DNA of 64,000 nucleotides from Hydrogenophilus thermoluteolus (GTDB lineage Bacteria; Pseudomonadota; Gammaproteobacteria; Burkholderiales; Rhodocyclaceae): positions 778,001 to 842,000 of the forward strand of contig NZ_AP018558.1 in the NCBI RefSeq assembly GCF_003574215.1, read 5' to 3'. Both the position numbers and the translations under genes were made by a program. Shown here in pieces: positions 15,733 to 24,620 of this stretch. The notes beneath the pieces are model-generated. The model was not told where the DNA came from. It did not search any database and saw only the letters and a program-made list of their open reading frames with translations. Each line of letters opens with the position of its first letter. Position 1 is the first letter of the stretch.

Positions 15733-18473
15733 ACGACGCGCGCTTCTAAGGTGATTTTCCGGATCTCTGGCAGGCAAGAGCCGCACACGGTGCCGCATCC
15801 GAGTTCCGCTTGTAGCCGTTCGAGGTCGGCGCCAGCCGCAACGGCACTGCGTATGGCCGTTTCACTGACCATACGACAGTTGCAGACGATACGGCTGGAT
15901 GTGAGGTCGGCAAGTGGCGGTTCCGCCAACGGAGCGAAGAGCCAGCGGTGGAATGTATCGGTTTGGGTCCCGTTCTTGATCGCTTCGCAGAGCCAATGTG
16001 CCGCCGCGGTTTCTCCGCTCAGCAGGATACCGGTCAGTTGCCGCTCAGCGATGCGCGCCCGTTTGAGGATGTGGTTGCTGCGGTCTTCGTATTGCAGAAG
16101 CTCCGGCCCGCTGAGTGCGAGGAGCGATGCCAACCGTTCCAGGAGCTCGTCTTCGGGAGGAGTGCTATGGGCGAGGGTGACGCGCAGGATCGGCCAGCGT
16201 CCTTCGTCGAGGGTCAACGCCGCGTAAGGGAATTCGGCCACCAGGGGGCACAACGCTGCTTGCCATTGCAGCAGGGGTTCGATCGGGTCATCTGGGTGAT
16301 CGCTTCGGCGCAGGATGACGGTTCGCCACGGCAGGTGGCATTTTTCGACGCGCACCGCTGCGTGTTTCAGGTGGGGCTGTCTGGAGAGGGGATCGGTGGC
16401 GGCCAAAGTGAGCGCGTTGCTCCCTTCGCCCGCAAGTGAACGCCTGCCCCAGTGCATGGCAAGGAACAGGTGGCCGCTGCGGACTTCGTCTGCGGTGGCT
16501 ACCGGCAGGATAAGTTCGCCGCGTCGGCTGCGCAGACGCAACAGATCCCCTTCACGCCAACCGCGCCGTTCGAGGTCGGTGCGGTTCATGCGCACAACCG
16601 GTTCAGGGTCGTGGCGGAAGAGTTGCGGAATGCGTCCTGTGCGGCTCATCCCGTGCCACTGGTCGCGCAACCGCCCGGTGATGAGCAGAAAAGGGTGGCG
16701 CGCGTCGATTGGCTCGGGGAGACGGCTGCGATCGAGCGTTTGGAATCTGGCTTTGCCGTCGGGATAGGAAAAACGGTGATCGGAGAAGGGGCGCGCTTGA
16801 CTTTGACCGGAGGTAAAGGGCCACTGTTGCGGCCCAAGCTGGTCGAGCGTGGCGTAGGTGAGCGTTTCGATGGCGATGTCGGTGCCTGCAGTGGTTCGGG
16901 CGTAATCGAGAAAGATCGCTTCCTCGGTGGGGAAGAAGAAGAGGCGCTCGGCCCGTTCCGATATGCCGAGGGCTTTGCCGAGATGCCGGGCGAAAGCCTG
17001 GACGATCCACCAGTCGGGTTTGGCCTCACCAGGAGGGGGTACGGCGGCGCGCACGCGGCTGATTCGCCGTTCCGAGTTGGTCATCGTTCCCTCTTTTTCA
17101 CCCCAGGTGGCAGCGGGGAGAAGAAGATCAGCAAACGGAGCGGTTTCGGTATCCTGCCAGGCGTCCTGGAGGACGACCCATTCGGCGCGGCGCAAGGCTT
17201 CGGTAGCGCGTTCCAGGTGGGGGAACGAATGGGCCGGGTTGGTGCAGGCGATCCAGATGGCCTTGATCGTGCCCTCGGCAAGAGCGTCGAAGATTTCGAC
17301 CGCGGTTTTTCCTGGACGCTCGGGCAGGGAGGGGATGCCCCAGAGGTGAGCGAGTTCGCTTCGGTCTTTCTCCGAGTTGGGGTCGCGGTGGCCGGGGAGC
17401 AAGGTGGCCATGGTGCCGGTTTCGCGGCCGCCCATCGCGTTGGGCTGACCGGTGAGCGAGAAGGGCCCCATGCCCGGTCGCCCGATCTTACCGGTGGCCA
17501 AGTGCAGGTGGATGAGCGCCACACCGTTGCTGGTCCCGTGGATCGATTGGTTCAGTCCCTGGCACCAGAAGGAGAGGGGGGCCTGCGCGTTTCCGAAGCG
17601 TCGCGCCGCGTCGACGATGGTTTCTGGGCTGAGGCCGCAGATCGGCGAGACGGCGCCGGGGGTGAGCTCGGCGAGTTCACGGCGCAGGGCTTCGAACCCT
17701 TCGGTGTGCGTGGCGATGAACGCCTCGTCGATCAGCCGTTCCCAGACGAGCACGTGGAGCATCGCCGCGAAGAGAAACGTGTCGGTCCCCGGTTGGATCG
17801 CCAGGTGCAGGTCGGCGTATGCGGCGGTTTCACTGCGGCGCGGGTCGATGACGAGGATTTGGCGTTCAGGATGGCGGTTTTTGGCCACCTCGATCCGGCG
17901 AAAGAGGATGGGGTGGGTGATCGCGGCATTGCTGCCCGCAAGGAGGTATAGGTCAGCGAGATCGATGTCTTCATAGCAGCAGGGAACCGTGTCACTACCC
18001 AAGGTGGTCTTGTAGGCGGTAACAGCCGAGGACATGCAGAGGCGCGAGTTGGAGTCGATGTTGTTGGTGCCCACCAGCCCCCGCGCCAGTTTGTTGAAGA
18101 GATAGTAGTCTTCGGTGAGGAGTTGCCCGGAGACGTAGAAGGCAACCGCATCCGGGCCGTGGGTGGCGATGATCTGCGCGAAGCGTTCGGCGTTGAGGCG
18201 CAGCGCCGTGTCCCAGTCGGTGGGCTGGAACGCGGCGCCCCGCTTTGGGCGTATCAGAGGCCGCGTGGCCCTGCCGGTGCGTACGTGCGCTGCTGCAAGG
18301 GTTTGCCCTTTGATGCAAAGCTGTCCGCGGTTCACGGGATGGTCGGGATCGCCGCGGACGTTGAGAAGGTGGACACCGTCGGTTTCGATGACCACCCCGC
18401 AGCCGGTGCCGCAGTAGCAGCAGACGCTCTTCACTTCGGTGATTTTGCGCCGATTCGTTACAGCGCGATCCAT
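15726..18473 (-). CDS. nasA: Assimilatory nitrate reductase, catalytic subunit with C-terminal BFD domain
   Basis: This cytoplasmic Mo-bis-MGD enzyme reduces nitrate to nitrite. The 915-residue protein begins with a [4Fe-4S] motif (VCCYCGTGCGV and GQLCIKG), then molybdopterin domains (SNAAITHPILFRR, FWCQGLNQSIHGT, GMGPFSLTGQPNAMGGRE, PAATWGEKEGTMTNSERR), the dinucleotide-binding domain (FLLITGRLRDQWHGMSRTG), and a C-terminal Fer2_BFD [2Fe-2S] domain (VCNCRMVSETAI, CGTVCGSC). The start at 18473 is supported by GAGGAG. It overlaps nirD by 16 bases and ends the group. No separate NasB/NasC-type electron donor subunit is encoded nearby; the donor is probably ferredoxin, a flavoprotein elsewhere, or a BFD-mediated route. 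Confidence 0.95.
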   Translation of the reverse strand: MDRAVTNRRKITEVKSVCCYCGTGCGVVIETDGVHLLNVRGDPDHPVNRGQLCIKGQTLAAAHVRTGRATRPLIRPKRGAAFQPTDWDTALRLNAERFAQIIATHGPDAVAFYVSGQLLTEDYYLFNKLARGLVGTNNIDSNSRLCMSSAVTAYKTTLGSDTVPCCYEDIDLADLYLLAGSNAAITHPILFRRIEVAKNRHPERQILVIDPRRSETAAYADLHLAIQPGTDTFLFAAMLHVLVWERLIDEAFIATHTEGFEALRRELAELTPGAVSPICGLSPETIVDAARRFGNAQAPLSFWCQGLNQSIHGTSNGVALIHLHLATGKIGRPGMGPFSLTGQPNAMGGRETGTMATLLPGHRDPNSEKDRSELAHLWGIPSLPERPGKTAVEIFDALAEGTIKAIWIACTNPAHSFPHLERATEALRRAEWVVLQDAWQDTETAPFADLLLPAATWGEKEGTMTNSERRISRVRAAVPPPGEAKPDWWIVQAFARHLGKALGISERAERLFFFPTEEAIFLDYARTTAGTDIAIETLTYATLDQLGPQQWPFTSGQSQARPFSDHRFSYPDGKARFQTLDRSRLPEPIDARHPFLLITGRLRDQWHGMSRTGRIPQLFRHDPEPVVRMNRTDLERRGWREGDLLRLRSRRGELILPVATADEVRSGHLFLAMHWGRRSLAGEGSNALTLAATDPLSRQPHLKHAAVRVEKCHLPWRTVILRRSDHPDDPIEPLLQWQAALCPLVAEFPYAALTLDEGRWPILRVTLAHSTPPEDELLERLASLLALSGPELLQYEDRSNHILKRARIAERQLTGILLSGETAAAHWLCEAIKNGTQTDTFHRWLFAPLAEPPLADLTSSRIVCNCRMVSETAIRSAVAAGADLERLQAELGCGTVCGSCLPEIRKITLEARVVQ

Positions 18474-18766
18474 ACCCACTCCTCTTCGACTTTGGTGGGG
18501 TAGCGTGTTACGCATCCCTTGTCAGGAGAAACCGCTTCACCGGTGGTGAGGTCGATCCGCCAACCGTGCAACGGACAGGTGACTTCATGGCCGGCGACGA
18601 TTCCCTGCGAGAGCGGACCACCCTTGTGGGGACAGCGGTCGGTGACCGCGAAGAGCTGGTCGTCCCGTGTGCGAAAGAGGGCGATTGCGCCTTTGGGGGT
18701 CTCGATCCGCATTGCCCCGAGGCGTGGGATCTGCTCGAGCGGACAAACTTTTTTCCAAAGGTTCAT
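18458..18766 (-). CDS. nirD: NADH nitrite reductase, small Rieske-type subunit
   Basis: NirD is the small partner of NirB. It has a Rieske-fold with CPHKGGPLSQG and CPLHGWRIDLTTGEA, and here both Cys/His pairs (CPH and CPLH) are kept, so it could bind a [2Fe-2S] cluster; E. coli NirD lacks these ligands. Length is 102 residues, normal. The start overlaps the nirB stop by 4 bases (ATGA) and its stop lies inside nasA by 16 bases. Confidence 0.95.
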   Translation of the reverse strand: MNLWKKVCPLEQIPRLGAMRIETPKGAIALFRTRDDQLFAVTDRCPHKGGPLSQGIVAGHEVTCPLHGWRIDLTTGEAVSPDKGCVTRYPTKVEEEWVWIAL

Positions 18767-21204
18767 TCGGTCATCTCCATGATGGCGTATTCTCGGTCTT
18801 GGGTTGCAACGGCTTTCTGCCAGGGATCTTCCACGCCCTGGAGCGAGTAGAGGAGCCGTTCGTAAAGTGCCTGCCTTTTCTCAGGGTTGTCGACGATCTG
18901 CGCTTTGACGTAGTCGAGGCCGACGCGGGCCAAGTAGTGGCAGGTGCGTTCGAGGTAGAAACCCTCTTCACGATAGAGTTGTAAAAAGGCCCCCACGTAT
19001 TCGATGACCTCTTCTTCACTATTGACCTTGCAGAGGAATTGAGCCACTTCGGTTTTGATCCCGCCGTTGCCGCCGATGTAGATTTCGAAACCGGAGTCGA
19101 CACCGATGATGCCCACATCCTTGATTCCCGATTCGGCGCAGTTGCGCGGACATCCCGAGACGGCCAGTTTGACCTTGTGTGGCGACCACATGCCGAAGAG
19201 CGCTTTTTCCAGACGAATGCCGAGTCCCATCGATTTCTGCGTGCCAAAACGGCAATGTTCGGCTCCAACGCATGTCTTTACGGTGCGCAACGATTTGCCA
19301 TAGGCGTGGCCGGAAACGAGTCCAGCCTTACCCAATTCGGCCCAGATCTTCGGCAGGTCGCTCTTCTTGACGCCAAGCAAGTCGATGCGCTGCCCGCCGG
19401 TGAGTTTGATCGTTGGGACTCGGAATTTTTCTGCCACATCGGCAATCGCTCGCAGCTCCGTCGGGTTGGTCAGACCGCCCCACATCCGGGGAACCACGCT
19501 GAAGGTGCCATCTTTCTGGATGTTGGCATGCGCCCGTTCGTTGATGAAGCGGGACTGGGGGTCGTCTTGCGCTTCGTGGGGCCAGGTGGAGATCAGATAG
19601 TAGTTGAGGGCGGGGCGACAAGTGGCGCAACCGTCTGGGGTGCGCCAACCGAGCGTCTCCATCACCTGCGGAATCGAGAGGAGCTTCTGCTCACGGATTG
19701 CTTGCCGAACTTCGGCATGGGTGAGCTCAGTGCAGTCGCAGATCGGTTTTTCGCGGGTATTGCTCGGCTGGTAAACGCTGCCGAGTACATTGGCCAGGAT
19801 CTGTTCTACCAAGCCGGTGCAAGAACCGCAACTTGAGGAGGCTTTGGTGTGTTTGCGCACATCTTCCAAGGTGAAGAGGCCGTGTGCCTTGATTGCCGCG
19901 ACGATCGCCCCTTTGGTGACGCCGTTACAGCCGCAGACCTCGGCGTCGTCGGGCATGGCTGCGGCGCGGTTTTCACCGCTGTGACCTGTATTTCCGAGGT
20001 GATGGGGGCCGAACATCAGTTGGTGGCGGATTTCTGTGATCTTCTGCCGGTCTTTGATGAGCTGGAAGTACCAAGCACCATCGACGGTGTCGCCGTAGAG
20101 AACAGCGCCGACCAAGTGGTCGCCTTCGATCACCAGTTTCTTGTAAACGCCAGCTGACGGGTCGGTGAAGGTGATGAAATCGCTCTGTGGCGAGCCCATG
20201 AAGTTGCCCGCCGAGAAGAGGTCGATGCCGGTGACCTTGAGTTTGGTCGAGGTGACAGAGCCGGTGTATCGGGCGATGCCGAACTCTGCGAGATGGTTGG
20301 CGCAGACCTTGGCTTGTTCGAAGAGGGGGGCTACCAGCCCGTAGGTGACGCCACGGTGTTCGACACACTCGCCAACTGCGTAGATCTTCGGGTCGTAGGT
20401 CTGGAGGGTGTCATTGACGACGATGCCGCGACGGCAGTAGAGACCGGCGCGCTGCGCCAGTTCGATGTTCGGCCGGATGCCTACGGCCATGACGACGAGG
20501 TCAGCTTCCACTCGGGAGCCGTCGGCGAACTCGACGCTATGCACCCGCCCATCGGGACCTGGGTGAAGCGCTCGAGTTTCGGTCTGAAGCATGAAACGCA
20601 ACCCTTTTGCTTCCAGCGATTTTTGCAGCAGTTCCCCGGCATAGCGGTCGAGCTGGCGCTCGAGCAACCATGCTCCGATATGGACCACCGTTACCGTCAT
20701 GCCGCGCAGCGCCAGTCCGTTGGCTGCTTCCAGGCCGAGAAGCCCCCCACCGATGACGACCGCATGGCGGTAGTTTCGGCTGGCTTCGATCATCGCTTCG
20801 GTGTCGGCGATGTCACGCCAGCAGATCACGCCGGGAAGGTCGTTTCCAGGAACCGGCAGGATGGCTGGTGACGATCCGGTGGCAAGGAGTAGGCGGTCGT
20901 ATTCGGCGCTCGTGCCGTCTTCGGCGACGACCCGTTGGGCAATGCGGTCGATTTCGACGACTCGCTTCCCGAGGTGCAGTCGGATGCCATGGGTTTCGTA
21001 CCAGTTGGGGTCGTTGAGGATCGTCTCGTCGAACAATGTCTCTCCAGCAAGAACCGACGAGAGGAGGATGCGGTTGTAGTTGGGGTGGGGTTCGGCGCCG
21101 AACACGGTAATGTCGTAGCGGTCCGGCGCCAATTTCAGCAACTCTTCCAGGGTTCGGCAGCCGGCCATGCCGTTGCCGACCACGACAAGACGTGGTTTTT
21201 TCAT
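18763..21204 (-). CDS. nirB: NADH-dependent assimilatory nitrite reductase, large subunit
   Basis: NirB reduces nitrite to ammonium with NADH in the cytoplasm. The 813-residue protein carries, in order, an FAD/NAD oxidoreductase module (VVGNGMAGCRTLEELL, GGGLLGLEAANGLA), two BFD [2Fe-2S] motifs (CGCNGVTKGAIV and CGSCTGLVE; CDCTELTHAEV and CATCRPAL), and the siroheme domain with cluster ligands CVGAEHCRFG (CX5C) and SGCPRNCAES (CX3C). It overlaps the nrtD stop by 4 bases upstream and nirD by 4 downstream, so nitrite reductase is tightly coupled to nitrate uptake. Confidence 0.97.
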   Translation of the reverse strand: MKKPRLVVVGNGMAGCRTLEELLKLAPDRYDITVFGAEPHPNYNRILLSSVLAGETLFDETILNDPNWYETHGIRLHLGKRVVEIDRIAQRVVAEDGTSAEYDRLLLATGSSPAILPVPGNDLPGVICWRDIADTEAMIEASRNYRHAVVIGGGLLGLEAANGLALRGMTVTVVHIGAWLLERQLDRYAGELLQKSLEAKGLRFMLQTETRALHPGPDGRVHSVEFADGSRVEADLVVMAVGIRPNIELAQRAGLYCRRGIVVNDTLQTYDPKIYAVGECVEHRGVTYGLVAPLFEQAKVCANHLAEFGIARYTGSVTSTKLKVTGIDLFSAGNFMGSPQSDFITFTDPSAGVYKKLVIEGDHLVGAVLYGDTVDGAWYFQLIKDRQKITEIRHQLMFGPHHLGNTGHSGENRAAAMPDDAEVCGCNGVTKGAIVAAIKAHGLFTLEDVRKHTKASSSCGSCTGLVEQILANVLGSVYQPSNTREKPICDCTELTHAEVRQAIREQKLLSIPQVMETLGWRTPDGCATCRPALNYYLISTWPHEAQDDPQSRFINERAHANIQKDGTFSVVPRMWGGLTNPTELRAIADVAEKFRVPTIKLTGGQRIDLLGVKKSDLPKIWAELGKAGLVSGHAYGKSLRTVKTCVGAEHCRFGTQKSMGLGIRLEKALFGMWSPHKVKLAVSGCPRNCAESGIKDVGIIGVDSGFEIYIGGNGGIKTEVAQFLCKVNSEEEVIEYVGAFLQLYREEGFYLERTCHYLARVGLDYVKAQIVDNPEKRQALYERLLYSLQGVEDPWQKAVATQDREYAIMEMTE

Positions 21205-22013
21205 GCGAGGACTCCTTCTTCGAAACGGCGAGCCTGTTTGGCGTAGAGAAAGTCGAGGACCTGCGCGCGCAGGGCGGCGTAGGTGGGATCTTTGGAAAGT
21301 GTCAGACGGTTGCGCGGCCGCGGTAAGTTGATGGGGAGAATTTCGCCGATGGTCGCCTCAGGTCCATTGGTCATCATGACGATGCGGTCGGAGAGCAGAA
21401 CCGCCTCGTCTACGTCGTGTGTGATCATGATCACAGTGTTTTTGAGCGTTTCCTGAATTTCCATCAGCGAATCCTGGAGGTGGGCGCGGGTAAGGGCGTC
21501 GAGTGCGCCGAACGGTTCGTCCATCAGCAAGACCTCCGGTTGCATGGCTAGTGCACGGGCGATACCCACCCGTTGCTTCATCCCTCCCGAGATCTCGGCC
21601 GGATACTTGTGGCGGGCGTGGTCCATATGGACGAGTTTCAAGTTGTGCTCGATCCACTCCTTTTTCCATGAGGAGGGTTTGTCGTGAAACACTTGGTCGA
21701 CGGCCAGTTTGACGTTTTCATAGACGTTCAACCAGGGCAGGAGGGAGTGGTTCTGGAAGACCACAGCGCGTTCGGGACCGGGTTCGCGCACCTCCTTGTT
21801 GTTGAGCAGGACCACCCCTTCGGTGAGCTGATAGAGACCGGCGATGATGTTGAGCACGGTCGATTTGCCACAGCCCGAGTGGCCGATGAGCGAGAGGAAC
21901 TCGCCCTTGGCGATCTTGAGGTTGATGTCGCGCAACGCCCGGAATGGGCCTTTCGACGTGGGAAATTCGATGCTGACTTGACAGAGTTCGAGGTGGGGGC
22001 GAGGGGAATTCAT
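21201..22013 (-). CDS. nrtD: Nitrate ABC transporter, ATP-binding subunit
   Basis: It powers NrtAB nitrate import. The 270-residue ATPase has Walker A GHSGCGKST near residue 43, signature EISGGMKQRVGIARAL near 140, Walker B VLLMDEPFGALDALT and switch His in MITHDVDEA. It resembles the NrtD/NasD/SsuB/TauB group; the name follows the cyanobacterial NrtD because no substrate-binding domain is fused, as in NrtC. It follows nrtB by 15 bases and overlaps nirB by 4. Neighbours nrtA, nirB and nasA make nitrate the clear substrate. Confidence 0.93.
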   Translation of the reverse strand: MNSPRPHLELCQVSIEFPTSKGPFRALRDINLKIAKGEFLSLIGHSGCGKSTVLNIIAGLYQLTEGVVLLNNKEVREPGPERAVVFQNHSLLPWLNVYENVKLAVDQVFHDKPSSWKKEWIEHNLKLVHMDHARHKYPAEISGGMKQRVGIARALAMQPEVLLMDEPFGALDALTRAHLQDSLMEIQETLKNTVIMITHDVDEAVLLSDRIVMMTNGPEATIGEILPINLPRPRNRLTLSKDPTYAALRAQVLDFLYAKQARRFEEGVLA

Positions 22014-22028
22014 GCGTGCCGCTCCTTT

Positions 22029-22979
22029 TCAGCGCAGTGTGGCCGTTTTGTCCCAGGAGACCCACCGTTGGGCGAGCAGCATCAACCGGTCGAGGAGGAA
22101 ACCGATGATGCCGATGGTGACCACAGCCACCATGATCCGAGCCAGAGATTGGGAACTTCCGTTCTGGAATTCGTCCCAGACGAATTTGCCGAGCCCCGGG
22201 TTCTGGGCGAGCATCTCCGCAGCGATGAGCACCATCCAGGCGATTCCGAGCGAGATGCGCAGCCCTGTGAACATGCTGGGGATGGTGCAAGGCAGGACGA
22301 TCTTGCGCAGATGGGTCAGGGGGCTCAGACGCAACACGCGGCTGACGTTCTGCATGTCACGGGTGACGCTGCCGACACCGGCCGCGGTGTTGATGATGGT
22401 GGGCCAGAGGCTGCAGAGCATTACGACGAACATCGAGGTGAGGTACGCTTTGTCGAACAGGGGCGATTCGCTCTCATAGACGGCCGAGATCACGATGGTC
22501 ACCAATGGCAGCCAGGCGAGCGGTGAGATCGGTTTCAACACCTGGATGATCGGGTTGATCGCCGAATAGGCGGTTTTGCTGATTCCGATGAGCAACCCGA
22601 CCGGTATGGCGATCAGCGAACCCAGCAGGAAGCCGGAGGCGACGGTGATGAGGCTGCGCTGAATTTTGTCGAGATAGGTCGGCATTCCTCTGTATTCGCG
22701 CCAGACGATTTTGGCATTCGGGTTTTCCTGCAGCTTTTTCTCGTTGCGAATGCGCTGCTGCTCGTAAAACTTTTGTTCACGAACCTTTTCCTGCTGGTAC
22801 TCTTCGATCAGGTTGGTGAACTGTTGCCAAGTTTCGATCGGGCCAGGAAATTTCCCTAGCGAGGTATCGATTTGGCTGGCAACGCCTTGCCAAACGGCCA
22901 GAAATAGAGTGAGGCCGATTAGCGGAGCGAGCAGGGAACGCAGGGGGGGCAAGCGAAATGGGACCATATCGTTCCTCAT
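22029..22979 (-). CDS. nrtB: Nitrate ABC transporter, permease subunit
   Basis: It forms the membrane channel of the nitrate importer. About six membrane helices are visible, with the EAA-loop region VLRLSPLTHLRKIVLPCTIPSMFTGLRIS that contacts the ATPase. At 316 residues it is longer than the cyanobacterial form because a charged, coiled-coil-like stretch of about 45 residues (Glu/Gln/Arg-rich, near 58-102) sits between the first helix and the permease core, ending in GMPTYLDKI. I recall similar insertions in some proteobacterial homologues. It lies 22 bases after nrtA. Confidence 0.92.
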   Translation of the reverse strand: MRNDMVPFRLPPLRSLLAPLIGLTLFLAVWQGVASQIDTSLGKFPGPIETWQQFTNLIEEYQQEKVREQKFYEQQRIRNEKKLQENPNAKIVWREYRGMPTYLDKIQRSLITVASGFLLGSLIAIPVGLLIGISKTAYSAINPIIQVLKPISPLAWLPLVTIVISAVYESESPLFDKAYLTSMFVVMLCSLWPTIINTAAGVGSVTRDMQNVSRVLRLSPLTHLRKIVLPCTIPSMFTGLRISLGIAWMVLIAAEMLAQNPGLGKFVWDEFQNGSSQSLARIMVAVVTIGIIGFLLDRLMLLAQRWVSWDKTATLR

Positions 22980-23001
22980 GTGTCTTTTCTCTTTTCAGGC
23001 G

Positions 23002-24429
23002 TTACGCCTTTTCGTTTCCTTTGAGCCCAATCGGCAACGAATCGATGTAGCGGTTGGGAAACCTTCCGTCGTACGGGATTCCATCGATGAATCCCCGCTG
23101 GACAGGGCGAAAACCGTCGCTTTTCCAGACTTCTTCCGGAAAATCGGATTCATTCATGATCCCTTCTGCAATCAGGGATTCGGCTGCAGCTTTGTATAAG
23201 TCTGGGCGATAGACCTTTTTCGCCGTTTCGAAATACCAGTCGTCCGGCCGTTGTTCCGGTATCTGGCCCCATCGCCGCATCTGAGTCAAATACCAAATGG
23301 CGTCGGAGTAGTAGGGGTACGGAGCGTTGTAACGGAAGAAGACGTTGAAGTCGTGGGCCGCTCTTCTGTCTCCCCGCTCGTATTCGAAGAATCCGGTCAT
23401 CGAGTTGGCGATCACGTCGTAGTCGGCACCAACATAGTAGGGGCGGGAGAGGATCTTGACCGCTTCCGGTCGGTTCTTGTTGTTTTCCTGATCGAGCCAG
23501 TATTGGGCACGGATCAGTGCGCGTACGATGCGAATGGTGGTATTCGGGAATTTTTCGGCAAATTCGCGGCGAACACCGAAGACTTTTTCGGGATTGTTCT
23601 TCCAGATCTCATAGTCGGTGATGACGGCTACGCCGATGCCGCGCATCACCGCTTGCTGGTTCCACGGTTCTCCGACACAGTAGCCGTCGATCGTTCCTGC
23701 CTCCAGAGTGGCCGGCATTTGGGGCGGTGGGGTGACCGAGAGGTGGACTTGCGCTTGAATGGTACCGGCGGTGTCCCCCCGTTGTGGGGCATAGTATCCA
23801 GGATGGAGTCCTCCGGCCGCCAACCAGTAACGCAATTCGTAGTTGTGGGTGGAGACCGGAAAGACCATCCCCATCTTGAACAACTTTCCCGCTTTCCGGT
23901 ATTGTTCGACGACCGGCTTGAGGTATTCGGCGCCTATCGGGTGCTTCGGCTTGCCGTTTTCTTTGGGGATCGATGGTTTCATCATCTCCCACACCGCATT
24001 GGAAACGGTAATCCCGTTTCCGTTGAGATCCAGCGAGATTGGCGTGATGATGTCTGCCTGGGTGCCATAGCCGATGGTTGCGGCAATGGGTTGTCCAGCC
24101 AGCATGTGGGCGCCATCCAGTTGGCCATCGATCACCCGATCGAGCAAAACTTTCCAGTTGGCCTGTGCCTCGAGCTCGACGTAGAGCCCTTCTTCTTCGA
24201 AATAGCCGAGCTCTTTGGCGATGGCTAAAGGCGCCATATCGGTAAGCTTGATGAAGCCGAATTTCAGATCCGCTTTTTCGGGTTCCCCCAGCTTTGCCGA
24301 GGCCTGTGCCGGTGTGCGCACGAGCCCAGCGGAAAGGCCAAAGAGCGTTGCAGCCACGGCGGCCCCTCTTTTCATGAAGGTTCTCCGGCCGATCAGAGTG
24401 GTCAATTTCCCGTCTTGCTTGCTGCGCAT
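23002..24429 (-). CDS. nrtA: Nitrate ABC transporter, periplasmic substrate-binding protein
   Basis: It captures nitrate for NrtBD. The 475-residue protein has a Tat-like signal ([19 protein letters not shown], near residues 14-32), then the NrtA/CmpA pattern [28 protein letters not shown] and [18 protein letters not shown], a central INGR-type nitrate site region, and [21 protein letters not shown] chose the ATG at 24429, which has GAGGAG 8 bases upstream; an upstream ATG at 24468 coincides with the predicted transcription start. A consensus sigma54 promoter lies just upstream. Confidence 0.95.
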   Translation of the reverse strand: MRSKQDGKLTTLIGRRTFMKRGAAVAATLFGLSAGLVRTPAQASAKLGEPEKADLKFGFIKLTDMAPLAIAKELGYFEEEGLYVELEAQANWKVLLDRVIDGQLDGAHMLAGQPIAATIGYGTQADIITPISLDLNGNGITVSNAVWEMMKPSIPKENGKPKHPIGAEYLKPVVEQYRKAGKLFKMGMVFPVSTHNYELRYWLAAGGLHPGYYAPQRGDTAGTIQAQVHLSVTPPPQMPATLEAGTIDGYCVGEPWNQQAVMRGIGVAVITDYEIWKNNPEKVFGVRREFAEKFPNTTIRIVRALIRAQYWLDQENNKNRPEAVKILSRPYYVGADYDVIANSMTGFFEYERGDRRAAHDFNVFFRYNAPYPYYSDAIWYLTQMRRWGQIPEQRPDDWYFETAKKVYRPDLYKAAAESLIAEGIMNESDFPEEVWKSDGFRPVQRGFIDGIPYDGRFPNRYIDSLPIGLKGNEKA

Positions 24430-24478
24430 TTTTCGCTGCTCCTCTTCATGGGTTTTGACTGGTTCCAACCACCTTTAC

Positions 24479-24494
24479 AGCAAATACCGTGCCA
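24479..24494 (-). promoter_or_regulatory. Sigma54 (-24/-12) promoter of nrtA
   Basis: On the minus strand this reads TGGCACGGTATTTGCT, a perfect match to the sigma54 consensus TGGCACG-N4-TTGCW. The -12 GC predicts transcription start near 24468 and a 39-base leader before the nrtA start at 24429. A complete consensus in an intergenic gap before a nitrogen-assimilation gene is strong evidence. Confidence 0.88.
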
Positions 24495-24544
24495 TTTATT
24501 GAGGACGTTGAAAAATCGATTTTTTTCGAGATTCGGGCGAATAT

Positions 24545-24561
24545 TGCACCGCAGCAGTGCG
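24545..24561 (-). promoter_or_regulatory. NtrC-like site upstream of nrtA
   Basis: On the plus strand this is TGCACCGCAGCAGTGCG, against the NtrC dyad TGCACY-N5-GGTGCA with two mismatches. Its centre is about 85 bases upstream of the predicted nrtA transcription start. Further half-sites are TGCACC at 24579-24584 and GGTGCA at 24626-24631 (in the last codons of the kinase gene). A sigma54 promoter needs an upstream activator, and NtrC is the likely one. Confidence 0.5.
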
Positions 24562-24620
24562 TGATTGCGATGATTTCGTGCACCGGGTCACCATTTTGTT
24601 GCAGGGCGATTGTTCGTTGC

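Noticed and set aside
16452..17951. 499-codon plus-strand frame inside nasA
   Set aside because: Antisense to conserved molybdopterin domains; Gly/Arg/Val-rich and without motifs.
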